DNA from: 66-474 sp035606235
GTDB lineage: Bacteria > Pseudomonadota > Gammaproteobacteria > Xanthomonadales > Rhodanobacteraceae
Length of the DNA: 26,232 nt
Direction: 5' to 3'
Assembly (NCBI GenBank): GCA_035606235.1
Contig: DATNFU010000063.1
Span: forward strand, 1 to 26,232
In this document: in pieces, positions 1 to 8,432 of the stretch
How the letters are laid out: every line of letters begins with the position of its first letter
How positions within the stretch are numbered: the first letter of the stretch is position 1
The notes under the pieces: model-generated
Databases searched by the model: none
The model's input: the letters and a program-made list of their open reading frames with translations, nothing else
What the model was told of the DNA's origin: nothing
Position numbers and translations under genes: made by a program

Positions 1-2
1 CG

Positions 3-419
3 CTGCTTGCCAGCACCGCCGCGTTCGCGGCGGCGAACCCGGATGCGGTGCACCTGGCGCTGGATTCGCTGCTGGTGGCCAGCAGCAAGATGTCGGTGGT
101 GAATGCGATGAGCAAGGACGGCAAGCCGCCGGCCACCAATGCCGAGGCGCATCTGGGCGCGCCTTCCAGCATGACTACCACCGAGATCAGCGGCATCGTG
201 GTCAACAATGGCGTGCTGAGTATTTATCTCGCACCAGCCACCGGCACCGATCACGGCATGGTGCAATATGTCCCGAAACTGGTAAAGACCAAGAAGGGCA
301 AGCAGGCGGTCAAGTTCTCCTGCATCAGCCCGAATATTCCGGAGATCGCCACGATCGCGCCCGCTTGCGCGTATCAGCCGGCAAACCCATCCAAGGGGCA
401 ACCTGCGAAAAGCAGGTAA
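3..419 (+). CDS. Pilin-like domain secreted protein, 3' part (5' end outside window)
   Basis: The reading frame is open from the left edge, so the start is missing. About 138 residues are visible. The C-terminal part looks like a type IV pilin globular domain: an ASSKMSVVNAM helix end, a GKPP turn, a beta stretch around ISGIVVNNGVLSIYLAP, and two cysteines about 16 residues apart near the end (CISP...APAC) that resemble the pilin D-region disulfide loop. The first visible residues (LLASTAAFA followed by AANPD) look like the end of an ordinary signal peptide, not the long hydrophobic helix of a type IV prepilin. It may therefore be a secreted stand-alone pilin domain. It ends 6 bases before the GNAT gene and may share its transcript. 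Pilin assignment is by pattern only; role in pili or adhesion is inference. Confidence 0.6.
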   Translation: MLASTAAFAAANPDAVHLALDSLLVASSKMSVVNAMSKDGKPPATNAEAHLGAPSSMTTTEISGIVVNNGVLSIYLAPATGTDHGMVQYVPKLVKTKKGKQAVKFSCISPNIPEIATIAPACAYQPANPSKGQPAKSR

Positions 420-425
420 GCACGC

Positions 426-1001
426 GTGAACGCCGAGATCGCCGAGCGGAAACCTGGAGCAAGCTTCGGCCCCGTGCTGGAAACCGCGCGGCTGATTCTG
501 CGCGTGCCGCGCGCGGAAGATTTCGATCGCTATGCGGAATTGCAGGCCGATCACGAAGCCGCGTACTACATCGGGGGTGCCATTTCGCGCCCGGAAGCCT
601 GGCGCAAGTTCCTGCAATCGCCGGGGGCATGGTTGATCCAGGGCTTCGCCATGTTTGCCGCAATCGAGAAGGCGAGCGGGCAATGGCTGGGCAATGTCGG
701 ACCTTGGCAGCCGGAGGGCTGGCCCGGCACCGAAGTGGGCTGGGCATTCCATCGCTCGGCATGGGGCAATGGTTATGCGCGGGAAGCGGCGGCCGCCTCG
801 ATCGACTGGAGCTTCGAGGTGCTCGGCTGGAAAGAGGTGATCCATTCGATCCAGCCTGGCAACATCCGTTCACAAGCACTGGCAGAGCGGCTCGGTTCAC
901 GCAACCGTGGCGCGGGCCGGTTGCCAACGCCTTACCAGGACGTCCCGATCGAAATCTGGGGGCAGACGCGTGAGGAGTGGTTCGCACGTCATCGGGTTTA
1001 A
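426..1001 (+). CDS. GNAT family N-acetyltransferase (RimJ/RimL-like)
   Basis: A 191-residue protein that probably transfers an acetyl group from acetyl-CoA to an amine; the acceptor cannot be told from sequence. The N-terminal ETARLILRVPRAEDFD strand-helix is typical of the RimJ/RimL branch of the GNAT fold. The CoA-binding loop appears as SAWGNGYAREA (about residues 115-125). The C-terminal NIRSQALAERLGSR matches the conserved NxxSxxLAEKLG segment. The start is GTG at 426, 6 bases after the upstream stop, with only a weak AGG-type ribosome site in the end of the pilin-like gene, so translational coupling is plausible. The stop codon is immediately followed by an AAGGAG motif that serves the next reading frame. 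The length is normal for the family. Confidence 0.85.
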   Translation: MNAEIAERKPGASFGPVLETARLILRVPRAEDFDRYAELQADHEAAYYIGGAISRPEAWRKFLQSPGAWLIQGFAMFAAIEKASGQWLGNVGPWQPEGWPGTEVGWAFHRSAWGNGYAREAAAASIDWSFEVLGWKEVIHSIQPGNIRSQALAERLGSRNRGAGRLPTPYQDVPIEIWGQTREEWFARHRV

Positions 1002-1011
1002 GGAGATGATC

Positions 1012-1080
1012 ATGTGGGTCGGCTGTTATTTGAAAGTGCGGCCGCGGATGGTCGCTTGCACGCGCAGGAATGGCGCATGA
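1012..1080 (+). CDS. Possible 22-residue leader ORF overlapping the GST start
   Basis: An ATG at 1012 sits six bases after a strong AAGGAG (1000-1005), the best ribosome site in this stretch. Its frame runs 22 codons to TGA at 1078-1080. The stop overlaps the ATG at 1077 of the glutathione S-transferase in an ATGA arrangement. The peptide begins MWVGCYLKVRPR and has two cysteines and many arginines. It resembles no family I recognise. It could be a translated leader that couples GST translation to upstream ribosomes, a remnant of an older gene, or chance. Confidence is limited because the GST also has its own AGGA at 1066-1069. Confidence 0.3.
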   Translation: MWVGCYLKVRPRMVACTRRNGA

Positions 1081-1721
1081 TGGTTACCATTTACGGCAAT
1101 TCCGTTTCCGGCAACTGCCACAAGCTGCGGCTGCTCTGCGAACAGCTCGATCGCGAATATCGCTGGATCGAGACCGACAACACGCGCGGTGCGACGCATA
1201 CGCCGGAATTCCTGGCCAAGAATCCGAACGGCAAGGTGCCGATCATCGAGATGGACGATGGGCGCATCCTCGCCGAGTCGAACGCGATCCTGTTTTATCT
1301 CGCCGAAGGCACGTCGTTTTTGCCGGACGACGCGTGGCAACGCGCGCAGACGCTCTCCTGGATGTTCTTCGAGCAGTACAGCCATGAACCGTACATTGCG
1401 GTCGCGCGTTTCATCCGCGGCTGGACGGAAGTCGATTCGCCACGCCGCGCGGAATTGCCGAAGTGCCTGGACAGAGGCCATGCGGCACTTGCCGTCATGG
1501 AGCGGCACCTGGCGGCGGTACATTGGTTCAGCGGCGCCGAGTACGGCATCGCCGACATCGCATTGTTTGCGTATACGCATTGCGCGGGCGACGGCGGGTT
1601 CGATCTCGCGCGCTACCCGCGCGTTTCCGATTGGCTGGAACGCGTGCGCGCGACGCCTCGCTTCGTGCCGATGCCGGCGGTGAGCGGAGAAGTGGCCGCG
1701 AGGTTTGCGATTCCGATTTAA
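1077..1721 (+). CDS. Glutathione S-transferase family protein
   Basis: A 214-residue cytosolic GST with an N-terminal thioredoxin-like domain followed by an alpha-helical domain. The N-terminus reads MVTIYGNSVSGNCHKLRLL, where the serines of NSVSGN occupy the place of the catalytic Ser/Cys in bacterial GSTs. The cis-proline loop is KVPIIE (within NPNGKVPIIE), and the glutathione gamma-glutamyl contact is ESNAI. The C-terminal domain contains the FSGAEYGIADIALFAY N-capping box motif typical of GSTs. ATG codons at 1077 and 1080 are both possible; an AGGA at 1066-1069 favours 1077. A longer in-frame start at 1014 would add a segment with no GST character. The substrate is unknown; detoxification or thiol metabolism is family knowledge, not shown here. 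Confidence 0.85.
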   Translation: MMVTIYGNSVSGNCHKLRLLCEQLDREYRWIETDNTRGATHTPEFLAKNPNGKVPIIEMDDGRILAESNAILFYLAEGTSFLPDDAWQRAQTLSWMFFEQYSHEPYIAVARFIRGWTEVDSPRRAELPKCLDRGHAALAVMERHLAAVHWFSGAEYGIADIALFAYTHCAGDGGFDLARYPRVSDWLERVRATPRFVPMPAVSGEVAARFAIPI

Positions 1722-1836
1722 TGCCCGCCGTGCATTCACCCGAACCCGTCATCCTGATCAGGGATTGGCCGGAACCCAGCGCCATGGACGGTGCTGCGCT
1801 TCCCGAAGATATGGGTGCCATGCGGGCACCTTGAAA

Positions 1837-1862
1837 CTGGATTCCGGCCTTCCGGAATGACG
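1837..1862. repeat. Short palindromic intergenic repeat
   Basis: The arms ATTCCGG (1841-1847) and CCGGAAT (1852-1858) form a perfect 7-bp hairpin with a CCTT loop, preceded by CTGG and followed by GACGA. The form resembles the dispersed GGATTCCGG/CCGGAATGACG elements found between genes in many proteobacteria. It lies in the 169-base gap between the GST and E1 genes. It has no T-tract, so it is not a classic terminator. Confidence 0.45.
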
Positions 1863-1890
1863 AGCAATTTGCCGGATTACTTTGCGACTC

Positions 1891-4158
1891 ATGAGTGCCA
1901 TGCCACAACCCATCCCCGCCCGCCACAAGGGTTTCAATCGCGCCGAAATCGTTGACCGGAACTTTATCGAGTTCGTCAACGAGTGGCGCGGTGAACCGCA
2001 TGCGCGTCCGCGCGATGACGAGCCGGTGTTGCCGGGCAGTACGCTCGACGCACGCGGGTTTCGCGAACTGTTCGAATCGCAGCTGATCTCGCGGCACCTG
2101 GATCTGATGGCGCGGGTGTTGCGCGTGCAGAACAAGGTGTTCTACACGATCGGTTCCAGCGGCCATGAAGGCAACGCAATGGTCGCGCGGCTGACGCGGC
2201 ATACCGATCCGGCGTTTCTGCATTACCGTTCCGGCGCTTTCATGGCCGAGCGTTTCCGCAAACTTCCCGGTCTTGATCCGATTGTGGATTCGGCGCTGTC
2301 GTTCGCGGCCAGCAAGGAAGATCCCGCGTCGGGCGGACGCCACAAGGTGTGGGGTTCCAAACCGCTGTGGGTGTTGCCGCAGACCTCCACCATCGCCTCG
2401 CACCTGCCGAAGGCGTTCGGCACCGCGGTGGCTATCGAACAGGCGCGGCGCATCGGCCATACCCTGCCTATCCCGGGCGATTCGATCGTGATTTGCTCGT
2501 TCGGCGATGCCTCCAGCAATCATGCCACCGCGCAGACAAGCTTCAACGCCGCGGCCTGGACGGCGTACCAGAAATTGCCGGCGCCGGTGCTGTTCGTGTG
2601 CGAGGACAACGGCATCGGCATCTCGGTGAAGACACCCAACGACTGGGTTGCGGCCAATTTCCGCGATCGCCGCGATCTGGATTATTTCCATGCGGATGGG
2701 CTCGACCTGGCGCAGGGTTATGCCGGCGTGCAAGCCGCGATCCAGCATTGCCGCGTCACCCGCCGCCCGACGTTCCTGCATCTGAAAACGATGCGCGCGA
2801 TGGGTCACGCCGGTACCGATTTCGAAATCGAATGGCGCAGCATCGAGGAGCTGGTGGCGCTGGAAGCGACCGACCCGTTGCTGCGCTCGGCCGCGATCGC
2901 GCTGGAATCAGGCTTGCATTCGCGCGAATCGCTGCTGGCCGGATACGAAGCGATTCGCCGAAAATGTTTCGCGGCCGCCGAAGATGCCGATCGTCGACCG
3001 CGTTTGCAAACGCTGGAAGAAGTGATTGCGCCGCTGGCGCCGTACACGCCACACGCGGTCATCGCCGAAGCGCAACGTGCGGATTACGCGGACAAGCGCG
3101 CGGCCGTGTTCGGCGGCGCGGACAAATTGCCGGAGCAATTGCCGGCGAGGCACCTGGCCTTGCAGATCAATGCAGCGCTGCACGATCTGCTGGCGAAATA
3201 TCCCGAATCGCTGCTGTTCGGCGAGGATGTCGCGCAGAAAGGCGGCGTGTACACAGTCACCCGCGGACTGCACAAGGCCTTCAAGGGCGCGCGCGTGTTC
3301 AACACGCTGCTGGATGAAACGATCATCCTTGGACTCGCGCAGGGCTACGCGAATATGGGAATGTTGCCGATTCCCGAGATTCAATATCTCGCCTATTTTC
3401 ATAATGCCTGCGACCAGATCCGCGGCGAAGCGGCATCGCTGCAATTCTTCTCCAATGACCAGTACCGCAATCCGATCCTGCTGCGCGTGGCTTCGCTCGG
3501 GTACCAGAAAGGTTTTGGCGGGCATTTCCACAACGACAACTCGATCACCGCGCTGCGCGACATCCCGGGCCTGATCGTCGGTTGTCCCTCGCGTGGTGAT
3601 GATGCGGCGACGATGCTGCGCACGCTGGCGGCACTGTGCAAGGTGGACGGGCGGGTGTGCGCGTTTCTGGAGCCCATCGCGTTGTACATGGCGAAAGACT
3701 TGTATGAAGCCGGCGACGGTCAATGGCAGTTCGCGTACCCGCCGGCCGACCAGGCGATGCCGTTCGGCCAAGGCCGCGTGTACAACGAGGGTGCGCAAGA
3801 CCTGGTGATTTTCACTTTCGGCAACGGCGTGCCGATGGCATTGCGCGCGGCGAGGGCGATCGGGGAGAAACTGAAATGGCAAACGCGGGTGGTGGACCTG
3901 CGCTGGCTGGTGCCGCTCAACAACGATTTCATCGCGCAGCAGGCGAAATCGGCCAGGCGCATCATCGTGCTGGATGAAGGCCGTCGCGCCGCCGGCGTGG
4001 GCGAGGGCATCATCACCGCGATCGTGGAAGCGGGTCTCGGCAAGACGCCGTTGCAACGCGTGGTCGGCGCCGACACCTATACGCCTTTGGCGGGCGCGGC
4101 GCTGCTGGTGTTGCCTGGCGAGAGCGACGTCGTCGCGACGGCGGACGCGATGAAATAA
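1891..4158 (+). CDS. Fused E1 alpha/beta 2-oxoacid dehydrogenase-type thiamine diphosphate enzyme
   Basis: A 755-residue protein joining the alpha and beta chains of a 2-oxo acid (branched-chain or pyruvate type) dehydrogenase E1. The alpha half covers about residues 60-370. It carries the ThDP/Mg motif GDASSN at 205-210, in the place of the usual GDGxxN, and downstream EDNGIGIS and MGHAGTD segments. The beta half begins near residue 420 with LQINAALHDLLAKYP, has FGEDV near 443-447, and ends with the transketolase C-terminal domain (VVDLRWLVPLNND; VLDEGRRAAGVGEGI). Such E1 enzymes decarboxylate a 2-oxo acid and acylate a lipoyl E2, but no E2 or E3 gene is next to it. The start is ATG at 1891; no strong ribosome site is seen and ATG 1900 is possible. 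The true substrate is unknown. Confidence 0.85.
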   Translation: MSAMPQPIPARHKGFNRAEIVDRNFIEFVNEWRGEPHARPRDDEPVLPGSTLDARGFRELFESQLISRHLDLMARVLRVQNKVFYTIGSSGHEGNAMVARLTRHTDPAFLHYRSGAFMAERFRKLPGLDPIVDSALSFAASKEDPASGGRHKVWGSKPLWVLPQTSTIASHLPKAFGTAVAIEQARRIGHTLPIPGDSIVICSFGDASSNHATAQTSFNAAAWTAYQKLPAPVLFVCEDNGIGISVKTPNDWVAANFRDRRDLDYFHADGLDLAQGYAGVQAAIQHCRVTRRPTFLHLKTMRAMGHAGTDFEIEWRSIEELVALEATDPLLRSAAIALESGLHSRESLLAGYEAIRRKCFAAAEDADRRPRLQTLEEVIAPLAPYTPHAVIAEAQRADYADKRAAVFGGADKLPEQLPARHLALQINAALHDLLAKYPESLLFGEDVAQKGGVYTVTRGLHKAFKGARVFNTLLDETIILGLAQGYANMGMLPIPEIQYLAYFHNACDQIRGEAASLQFFSNDQYRNPILLRVASLGYQKGFGGHFHNDNSITALRDIPGLIVGCPSRGDDAATMLRTLAALCKVDGRVCAFLEPIALYMAKDLYEAGDGQWQFAYPPADQAMPFGQGRVYNEGAQDLVIFTFGNGVPMALRAARAIGEKLKWQTRVVDLRWLVPLNNDFIAQQAKSARRIIVLDEGRRAAGVGEGIITAIVEAGLGKTPLQRVVGADTYTPLAGAALLVLPGESDVVATADAMK

Positions 4159-4192
4159 TGCAGCTTCTTTTCCGGCCAAGACAAGCGAAAGA

Positions 4193-4289
4193 CAGTCCGC
4201 AAATCAACGCAAATGAACGCAAATAGAGAAGCAACAGATTGCGGTTGTTCTGTTTTCATTGGCGGTTATTCGCGTTGATTCGCGGACTG
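4193..4289. repeat. Long imperfect inverted repeat between E1 and Fsr-type genes
   Basis: The arms 4193-4220 and 4262-4289 are reverse complements at 24 of 28 positions; both contain CAGTCCGC and ATCAACGC cores. Between them is a second, inner inverted repeat, AACAGA (4233-4238) with TCTGTT (4249-4254). The whole could form a cruciform in DNA or a long hairpin in RNA. The inner sequence is A/T-richer than the neighbouring genes. It may be a mobile REP-type element or a processing/termination signal for the E1 transcript. It argues against an Fsr start upstream of about 4290. Confidence 0.65.
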
Positions 4290-4348
4290 ATGCTCTCAGG
4301 ATTCTTGCCTTGTCGCCGAACGAAGCCCCTCACCCAGCCCTCTCTCCG

Positions 4349-5557
4349 GTGAACGGAGCAGAGGATTTGCAGCCGCATGAAGATGCCGCCACGCGCTTCG
4401 GCGTGCTCGGTGCGATCAGCTTTTCGCATCTGCTCAACGACATGATGCAATCGCTGATCGTGGCGATCTATCCGCTGCTGAAAGGTGATTTCCAGCTCAG
4501 CTTCCTGCAGATCGGCCTGATCACGTTGACGTTCCAGTTGACCGCCTCGCTGCTGCAGCCGGTGGTCGGCATGGTGACTGATCGCCGGCCGATGCCGTTT
4601 TCGCTGCCGATCGGCATGTGCTCCACGCTCGCGGGACTGCTGCTGCTGGCCTTCGCGCCGAGCTATGCGATCCTGCTGATCGCGGTGGCGCTGATCGGCG
4701 TCGGCTCGTCGGTATTCCATCCCGAATCGTCGCGGGTGGCGCGGCTGGCCTCGGGTGGGCGTTTTGGTCTTGCGCAATCGGTGTTCCAGATCGGCGGCAA
4801 CATTGGCTCCGCGTTGGGGCCGCTGCTGGCGGGTTGGGTGGTGTTGCGCTACGGGCGCGGCAGCGTGGGCTGGGCGACCTTGCTCGCGTTGCTGGCAATT
4901 GTGATCCTGCTGCAGGTTGGGCGCTGGTACAACGCGCATCTGCGCGAGCGCGTGCACCGCAAGCGCGCCGAGGGTCCAGTCCACCCGCGCGCACTGGTGT
5001 GGCGCACCCTGGGCGTGCTGTTCCTGCTGATCTTCTCGAAATATTTCTATCTCGCCAGCATCAGCAGCTACTACGAGTTCTACCTGATCCATCGCTTCGG
5101 GTTGACCGCACAGGATGCGACCATCCACCTTTTCATTTTCCTCGCGGCGGTCGCGGCCGGCACCTTGATCGGCGGCCCGATCGGCGACCGGATCGGGCGC
5201 AAGACGGTGATCTGGGTGTCCATCCTGGGCGTGGCCCCGTTCACGCTGCTGCTGCCGTATGTGGGATTGACGGCGACCACAGCGCTCAGCATGGTGATCG
5301 GCATCGGCATTGCATCCGCATTTCCCGCGATCATCGTGTACGCGCAGGACATGCTGCCGCACCGCATCGGCGTGGTATCGGGCTTGTTTTATGGCTTGAG
5401 TTTCGGCATGGGCGGCATCGGTGCGGCGGTGCTGGGCGCGGTGGCCGATCGTTACGGTATCGTGTTCGTGTACCAGATCTGCGCATTCCTGCCGCTGCTT
5501 GGGATGCTGGCGATTTTCCTGCCGGATATACGGCCGCCGAAGCACAAGCCGGCTTGA
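4349..5557 (+). CDS. fsr: MFS exporter, fosmidomycin-resistance (Fsr) type
   Basis: A 402-residue inner-membrane transporter of the major facilitator superfamily with 12 expected helices. It follows E. coli Fsr nearly end to end: FGVLGAISFSHLLNDMMQSL at the start, PVVGMVTDRRPMPFSLPIGM, VGSSVFHPESSRVARLASGG in the loop after helix 4, IFSKYFYLASISSYY, the second-half motif GGPIGDRIGRK, and LPLLGMLAIFLPD at the end. The family exports fosmidomycin and possibly other small anions by proton antiport; the natural substrate is not known. The GTG at 4349 gives a length close to E. coli Fsr (about 406 residues). A TTG at 4367 with CGGAG upstream is an alternative. The open frame reaching back to 4259 runs through the inverted repeat and is probably not translated. 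Confidence 0.88.
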   Translation: MNGAEDLQPHEDAATRFGVLGAISFSHLLNDMMQSLIVAIYPLLKGDFQLSFLQIGLITLTFQLTASLLQPVVGMVTDRRPMPFSLPIGMCSTLAGLLLLAFAPSYAILLIAVALIGVGSSVFHPESSRVARLASGGRFGLAQSVFQIGGNIGSALGPLLAGWVVLRYGRGSVGWATLLALLAIVILLQVGRWYNAHLRERVHRKRAEGPVHPRALVWRTLGVLFLLIFSKYFYLASISSYYEFYLIHRFGLTAQDATIHLFIFLAAVAAGTLIGGPIGDRIGRKTVIWVSILGVAPFTLLLPYVGLTATTALSMVIGIGIASAFPAIIVYAQDMLPHRIGVVSGLFYGLSFGMGGIGAAVLGAVADRYGIVFVYQICAFLPLLGMLAIFLPDIRPPKHKPA

Positions 5558-5728
5558 CTCGTTCCGTCCCGGTTCGGGTGCGACTGCCATCCATGGACAA
5601 GAGCTCCGTGGTGGCGCGAAACCTCGGATGAGGTTCGGTTCACCGCCGTTGGCCGCATTTTCGCCGAATCAATTTTGCTTCTTGCCGAACCCGCACCCCA
5701 ATCTTCTTGCGGCGGCAGGGGCTCTCGC

Positions 5729-8416
5729 TCAATGCTTCACCGGTGCGGGACCCTGCACCACCTGCACCAGATTTTTCGGATGCAGGTACTTGCCGAACGC
5801 GCTCTGCACGTCGCTGGCATCGAGTTTCAGGTAATACTTCGCCGCGATCATCGGCTGGTCCAGCGGCTCGCCCTTGTAGCTCCAGTTGAGCAGCGCGCGT
5901 GCTATGCGGTTGACCGACGACACCTCGACCGGGATCGAGCGGATTTCGTACTGGCGCGCGTTGTCCAGTTCGGCCGGCGTGACCGGCGTGGTCTGCATCG
6001 CGACGATGTTGTTGCGCACCAGTTGATCCACCGGAGCAACCTTGTCCGGATCACTGCCGTACTGCACGTAAAAAATCGAACGCGAACGGTCGATCTGCAA
6101 ACCGGAACCGGCGCCATACGCGTAGCCGTGCTTGACGCGCACATCCACCATCAATCTTGAGGCGAAGCCATTGCCACCCAGCACGTCGTTGCCCAGTTGC
6201 AGCGCGTAGCGATCCGGACTGTGCAGGTTGAGGTCGAGCGTCTGCCCGATCAGCACCTGATCCTGCGAGGCGAATGGATTCGGCACCACGGTGTAGTGCG
6301 GCGGATTCAGCGGAATGGATTTGGGAATCACATTCGGCTTCGGCCCGCTTGCCTTCCAGCCGCCGAAGGTCTTTTCGACCGTCTCCCTTGCCTGATCCGG
6401 AGTGACGTCACCCACGATCACGATGGTGGTGAGATCGGGGCGGAAGGTTTGCTCGAAGTAATCGCGCACATTGGCGAGGGTGAGTTTGTTCGCGCTCGCT
6501 GGCGTTGCCTGGCGCAGGCCCGGATCATTGGTCGGCAGCAATCCGGATTTCAGCGCGCGGAACATCTTGTATTGCGGTGACTGCAACTCACCGGCCAGCG
6601 TGCGGGCCAGGGTTTCCCGTTGAACCGCGAATGCGGCTTGCGGCAATGCCGGATGCAGTTCGTTGTCCGCCAGCAATTGCATGCCCGTGCCGAAGGCATC
6701 ACTCGGCACCGCAAGTGCGAAATCCGCTCCGCCCGATTCGCTGGCCGCGATCGCATCGAGTTGTTTGTGGAATGCGCTGCGATCGCGCGAGGCAGTGCCG
6801 TAATCGAACAGCGAATCGAGCAGGCGACCTACGCCATCCTGACCTTTGGGTTCCTGCAAATGATCGTCGTGATCGATGTGGCCGACCAGTGTGACGGTCT
6901 TGCTGATCGCCTCCGGCTGCACGATCAAGGTGACGCCGTTGGCGAGCTTCATCGAAACCGGAGCCAGCATCCAGTGCGGCATCTCCAATTTGCCAAGAGC
7001 CTGCGTCGCCCAATCGGGCAGCGGCACGTCGAGTTTGTCGTTGCCCGCAAATTTTTCGCTGCCGCCAAAGCCCGCGCTTTCCGGCGGTCGCTCGCCGGTG
7101 TCGCTGGGCGTCAGCACCACGGTGATGCGCGCATCCGGCTTGAAATAGGCGCGCGCGATGCGGTCGACATCGGCGGCTGTCACCTTCGCGATCTGCGCTT
7201 GCGCCTGTTCGGGCGAATCCAGTCCCTGCCAGGCCAGCGCCTGCGACCACGCGCTGGCCAGCGTCACCGCGCTGTTCTTGTCGAATTCCGCTTGCGCGGC
7301 TTCTGCGCGCTTGGCCGCATCCACCAGTTCCGGCGACACGCCGTTCTTCAGCAGCGCGTCGACGACGTTCTGCAGATACTGCTGCGCCTGCCTGGCATCG
7401 CCGCCCTTCGGAAAGCCGACCTCCAATGCGCCGATGCCGCCGCGCGTGAAAGGTTGCAGTTGCGCATCCGCGTTCAGTACCTTGCCTTGCGCCGCCAGTT
7501 CCGACAATTCGCTGCGCGGATTATTGAGCACATCCATCAGGATCTGGGTGGCGGCGTACTCGTCCGTGCGCATGCCAGGCATCCGATACAGGAACTGCAC
7601 CGTACCGGTGCCCTGCGGCGTGCTGCTGCGGATGGTCTGCGGCTTTATCGGCTGCAACACCACCGGCGTGGGTTCCGGTGTCGCGTGCTGCGGAATCGCC
7701 GCGAACAGTTGCTTCACCTTGGCCAGCGTGGCCTGCGGTTCCACGTCACCGACGATCACCAGAATCGCGTTGTTGGGCACGTACCAGTTGTCGTAGAAGC
7801 TGTGCAGCACGTTGGCCGTGGTCTTGTCGAATGATGGCCGCGTGCCCAGCGGATCGGTGGCGTAGCCGGTGTCCGCGTACAGCGCGGCCTCGGCTTTTTC
7901 GAAGGCGAGGAAGCCAGGATCGGAGATGTCGCGCGATACCTCCTGCTCGATGGCGCCTTTCTCCAGTTGCCAATCCTTGGCGGTCAGCAGCGAGCCGCGC
8001 ATGCGTGCGGCTTCGATGTGCAACAGCATGTCCAGATATTGCGCCGGCGCCACGAAGTAATACTGGGTCGCGTCGTTGGTGGTGAAGGCGTTGTTCTCGG
8101 CGCCCATCTTGCCGGTCATTTCGTTCAACTGCGCGCCGCTCAAACCCTTGGCGTCGCGGAACATCATGTGTTCCAGCGCGTGCGCCGTACCGGGGAAGCC
8201 CTTCGGCGTCTCGTAGCCGCCGGCAAGATAGGTGATCTGCGTGGTCACCATCGGCGCCAGCGTATCGCGCACGATCACCACGCGCAGGCCATTGTCCAGC
8301 GTCGTGCGAGTGACGTCGGGTCGATTCACGGTCACCGCGCCAGGCTCGGCGAGCGCGACGGGAGAAAGCGCCAATGGCAGCGAGAGGGCGATCAGCTTGA
8401 GTAGACGAAGGTTCAT
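5729..8416 (-). CDS. Periplasmic M16 family zinc metallopeptidase (pitrilysin-like, two-half)
   Basis: An 895-residue secreted or periplasmic peptidase. It starts with a clear signal peptide (MNLRLLKLIALSLPLALSPV then ALA before EPG). The N-terminal M16 half carries the inverted zinc motif HALEH: H79, catalytic E82 and H83, with the third ligand E159 in EQEV, 76 residues after H83, which is the expected spacing. The second half, from about residue 480, keeps the M16 fold, with VVPNPFASQDQVLIGQ and YGAGSGLQIDRSRS near the end, but lacks HxxEH, as in the usual active/inactive pair. It probably degrades or trims oligopeptides. ATG 8416 is chosen because an AAGGAA lies about 6 bases upstream; the open frame to 8524 lacks a signal peptide. 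It converges on the Fsr gene and has no obvious operon partner. Confidence 0.9.
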   Translation of the reverse strand: MNLRLLKLIALSLPLALSPVALAEPGAVTVNRPDVTRTTLDNGLRVVIVRDTLAPMVTTQITYLAGGYETPKGFPGTAHALEHMMFRDAKGLSGAQLNEMTGKMGAENNAFTTNDATQYYFVAPAQYLDMLLHIEAARMRGSLLTAKDWQLEKGAIEQEVSRDISDPGFLAFEKAEAALYADTGYATDPLGTRPSFDKTTANVLHSFYDNWYVPNNAILVIVGDVEPQATLAKVKQLFAAIPQHATPEPTPVVLQPIKPQTIRSSTPQGTGTVQFLYRMPGMRTDEYAATQILMDVLNNPRSELSELAAQGKVLNADAQLQPFTRGGIGALEVGFPKGGDARQAQQYLQNVVDALLKNGVSPELVDAAKRAEAAQAEFDKNSAVTLASAWSQALAWQGLDSPEQAQAQIAKVTAADVDRIARAYFKPDARITVVLTPSDTGERPPESAGFGGSEKFAGNDKLDVPLPDWATQALGKLEMPHWMLAPVSMKLANGVTLIVQPEAISKTVTLVGHIDHDDHLQEPKGQDGVGRLLDSLFDYGTASRDRSAFHKQLDAIAASESGGADFALAVPSDAFGTGMQLLADNELHPALPQAAFAVQRETLARTLAGELQSPQYKMFRALKSGLLPTNDPGLRQATPASANKLTLANVRDYFEQTFRPDLTTIVIVGDVTPDQARETVEKTFGGWKASGPKPNVIPKSIPLNPPHYTVVPNPFASQDQVLIGQTLDLNLHSPDRYALQLGNDVLGGNGFASRLMVDVRVKHGYAYGAGSGLQIDRSRSIFYVQYGSDPDKVAPVDQLVRNNIVAMQTTPVTPAELDNARQYEIRSIPVEVSSVNRIARALLNWSYKGEPLDQPMIAAKYYLKLDASDVQSAFGKYLHPKNLVQVVQGPAPVKH

Positions 8417-8432
8417 CGGGGTTCCTTGTTTA

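Noticed and set aside
2908..4179. 423-codon minus-strand frame opposite the E1 gene
   Set aside because: Shadow frame with no recognisable domain.
4256..5590. 444-codon minus-strand frame opposite the Fsr exporter
   Set aside because: His/Arg/Gln-rich antisense shadow typical of high-GC DNA; the exporter frame matches a known family end to end.
5558..5728. Short frames and a 6-bp AACCTC/GAGGTT hairpin between the Fsr and M16 genes
   Set aside because: Stem too short and without a T-tract for a terminator call; the frames have no supported start.
6620..7834. 404-codon plus-strand frame within the M16 peptidase
   Set aside because: Arg/His-rich, no domain; the peptidase has its zinc motif and signal peptide in the other strand.
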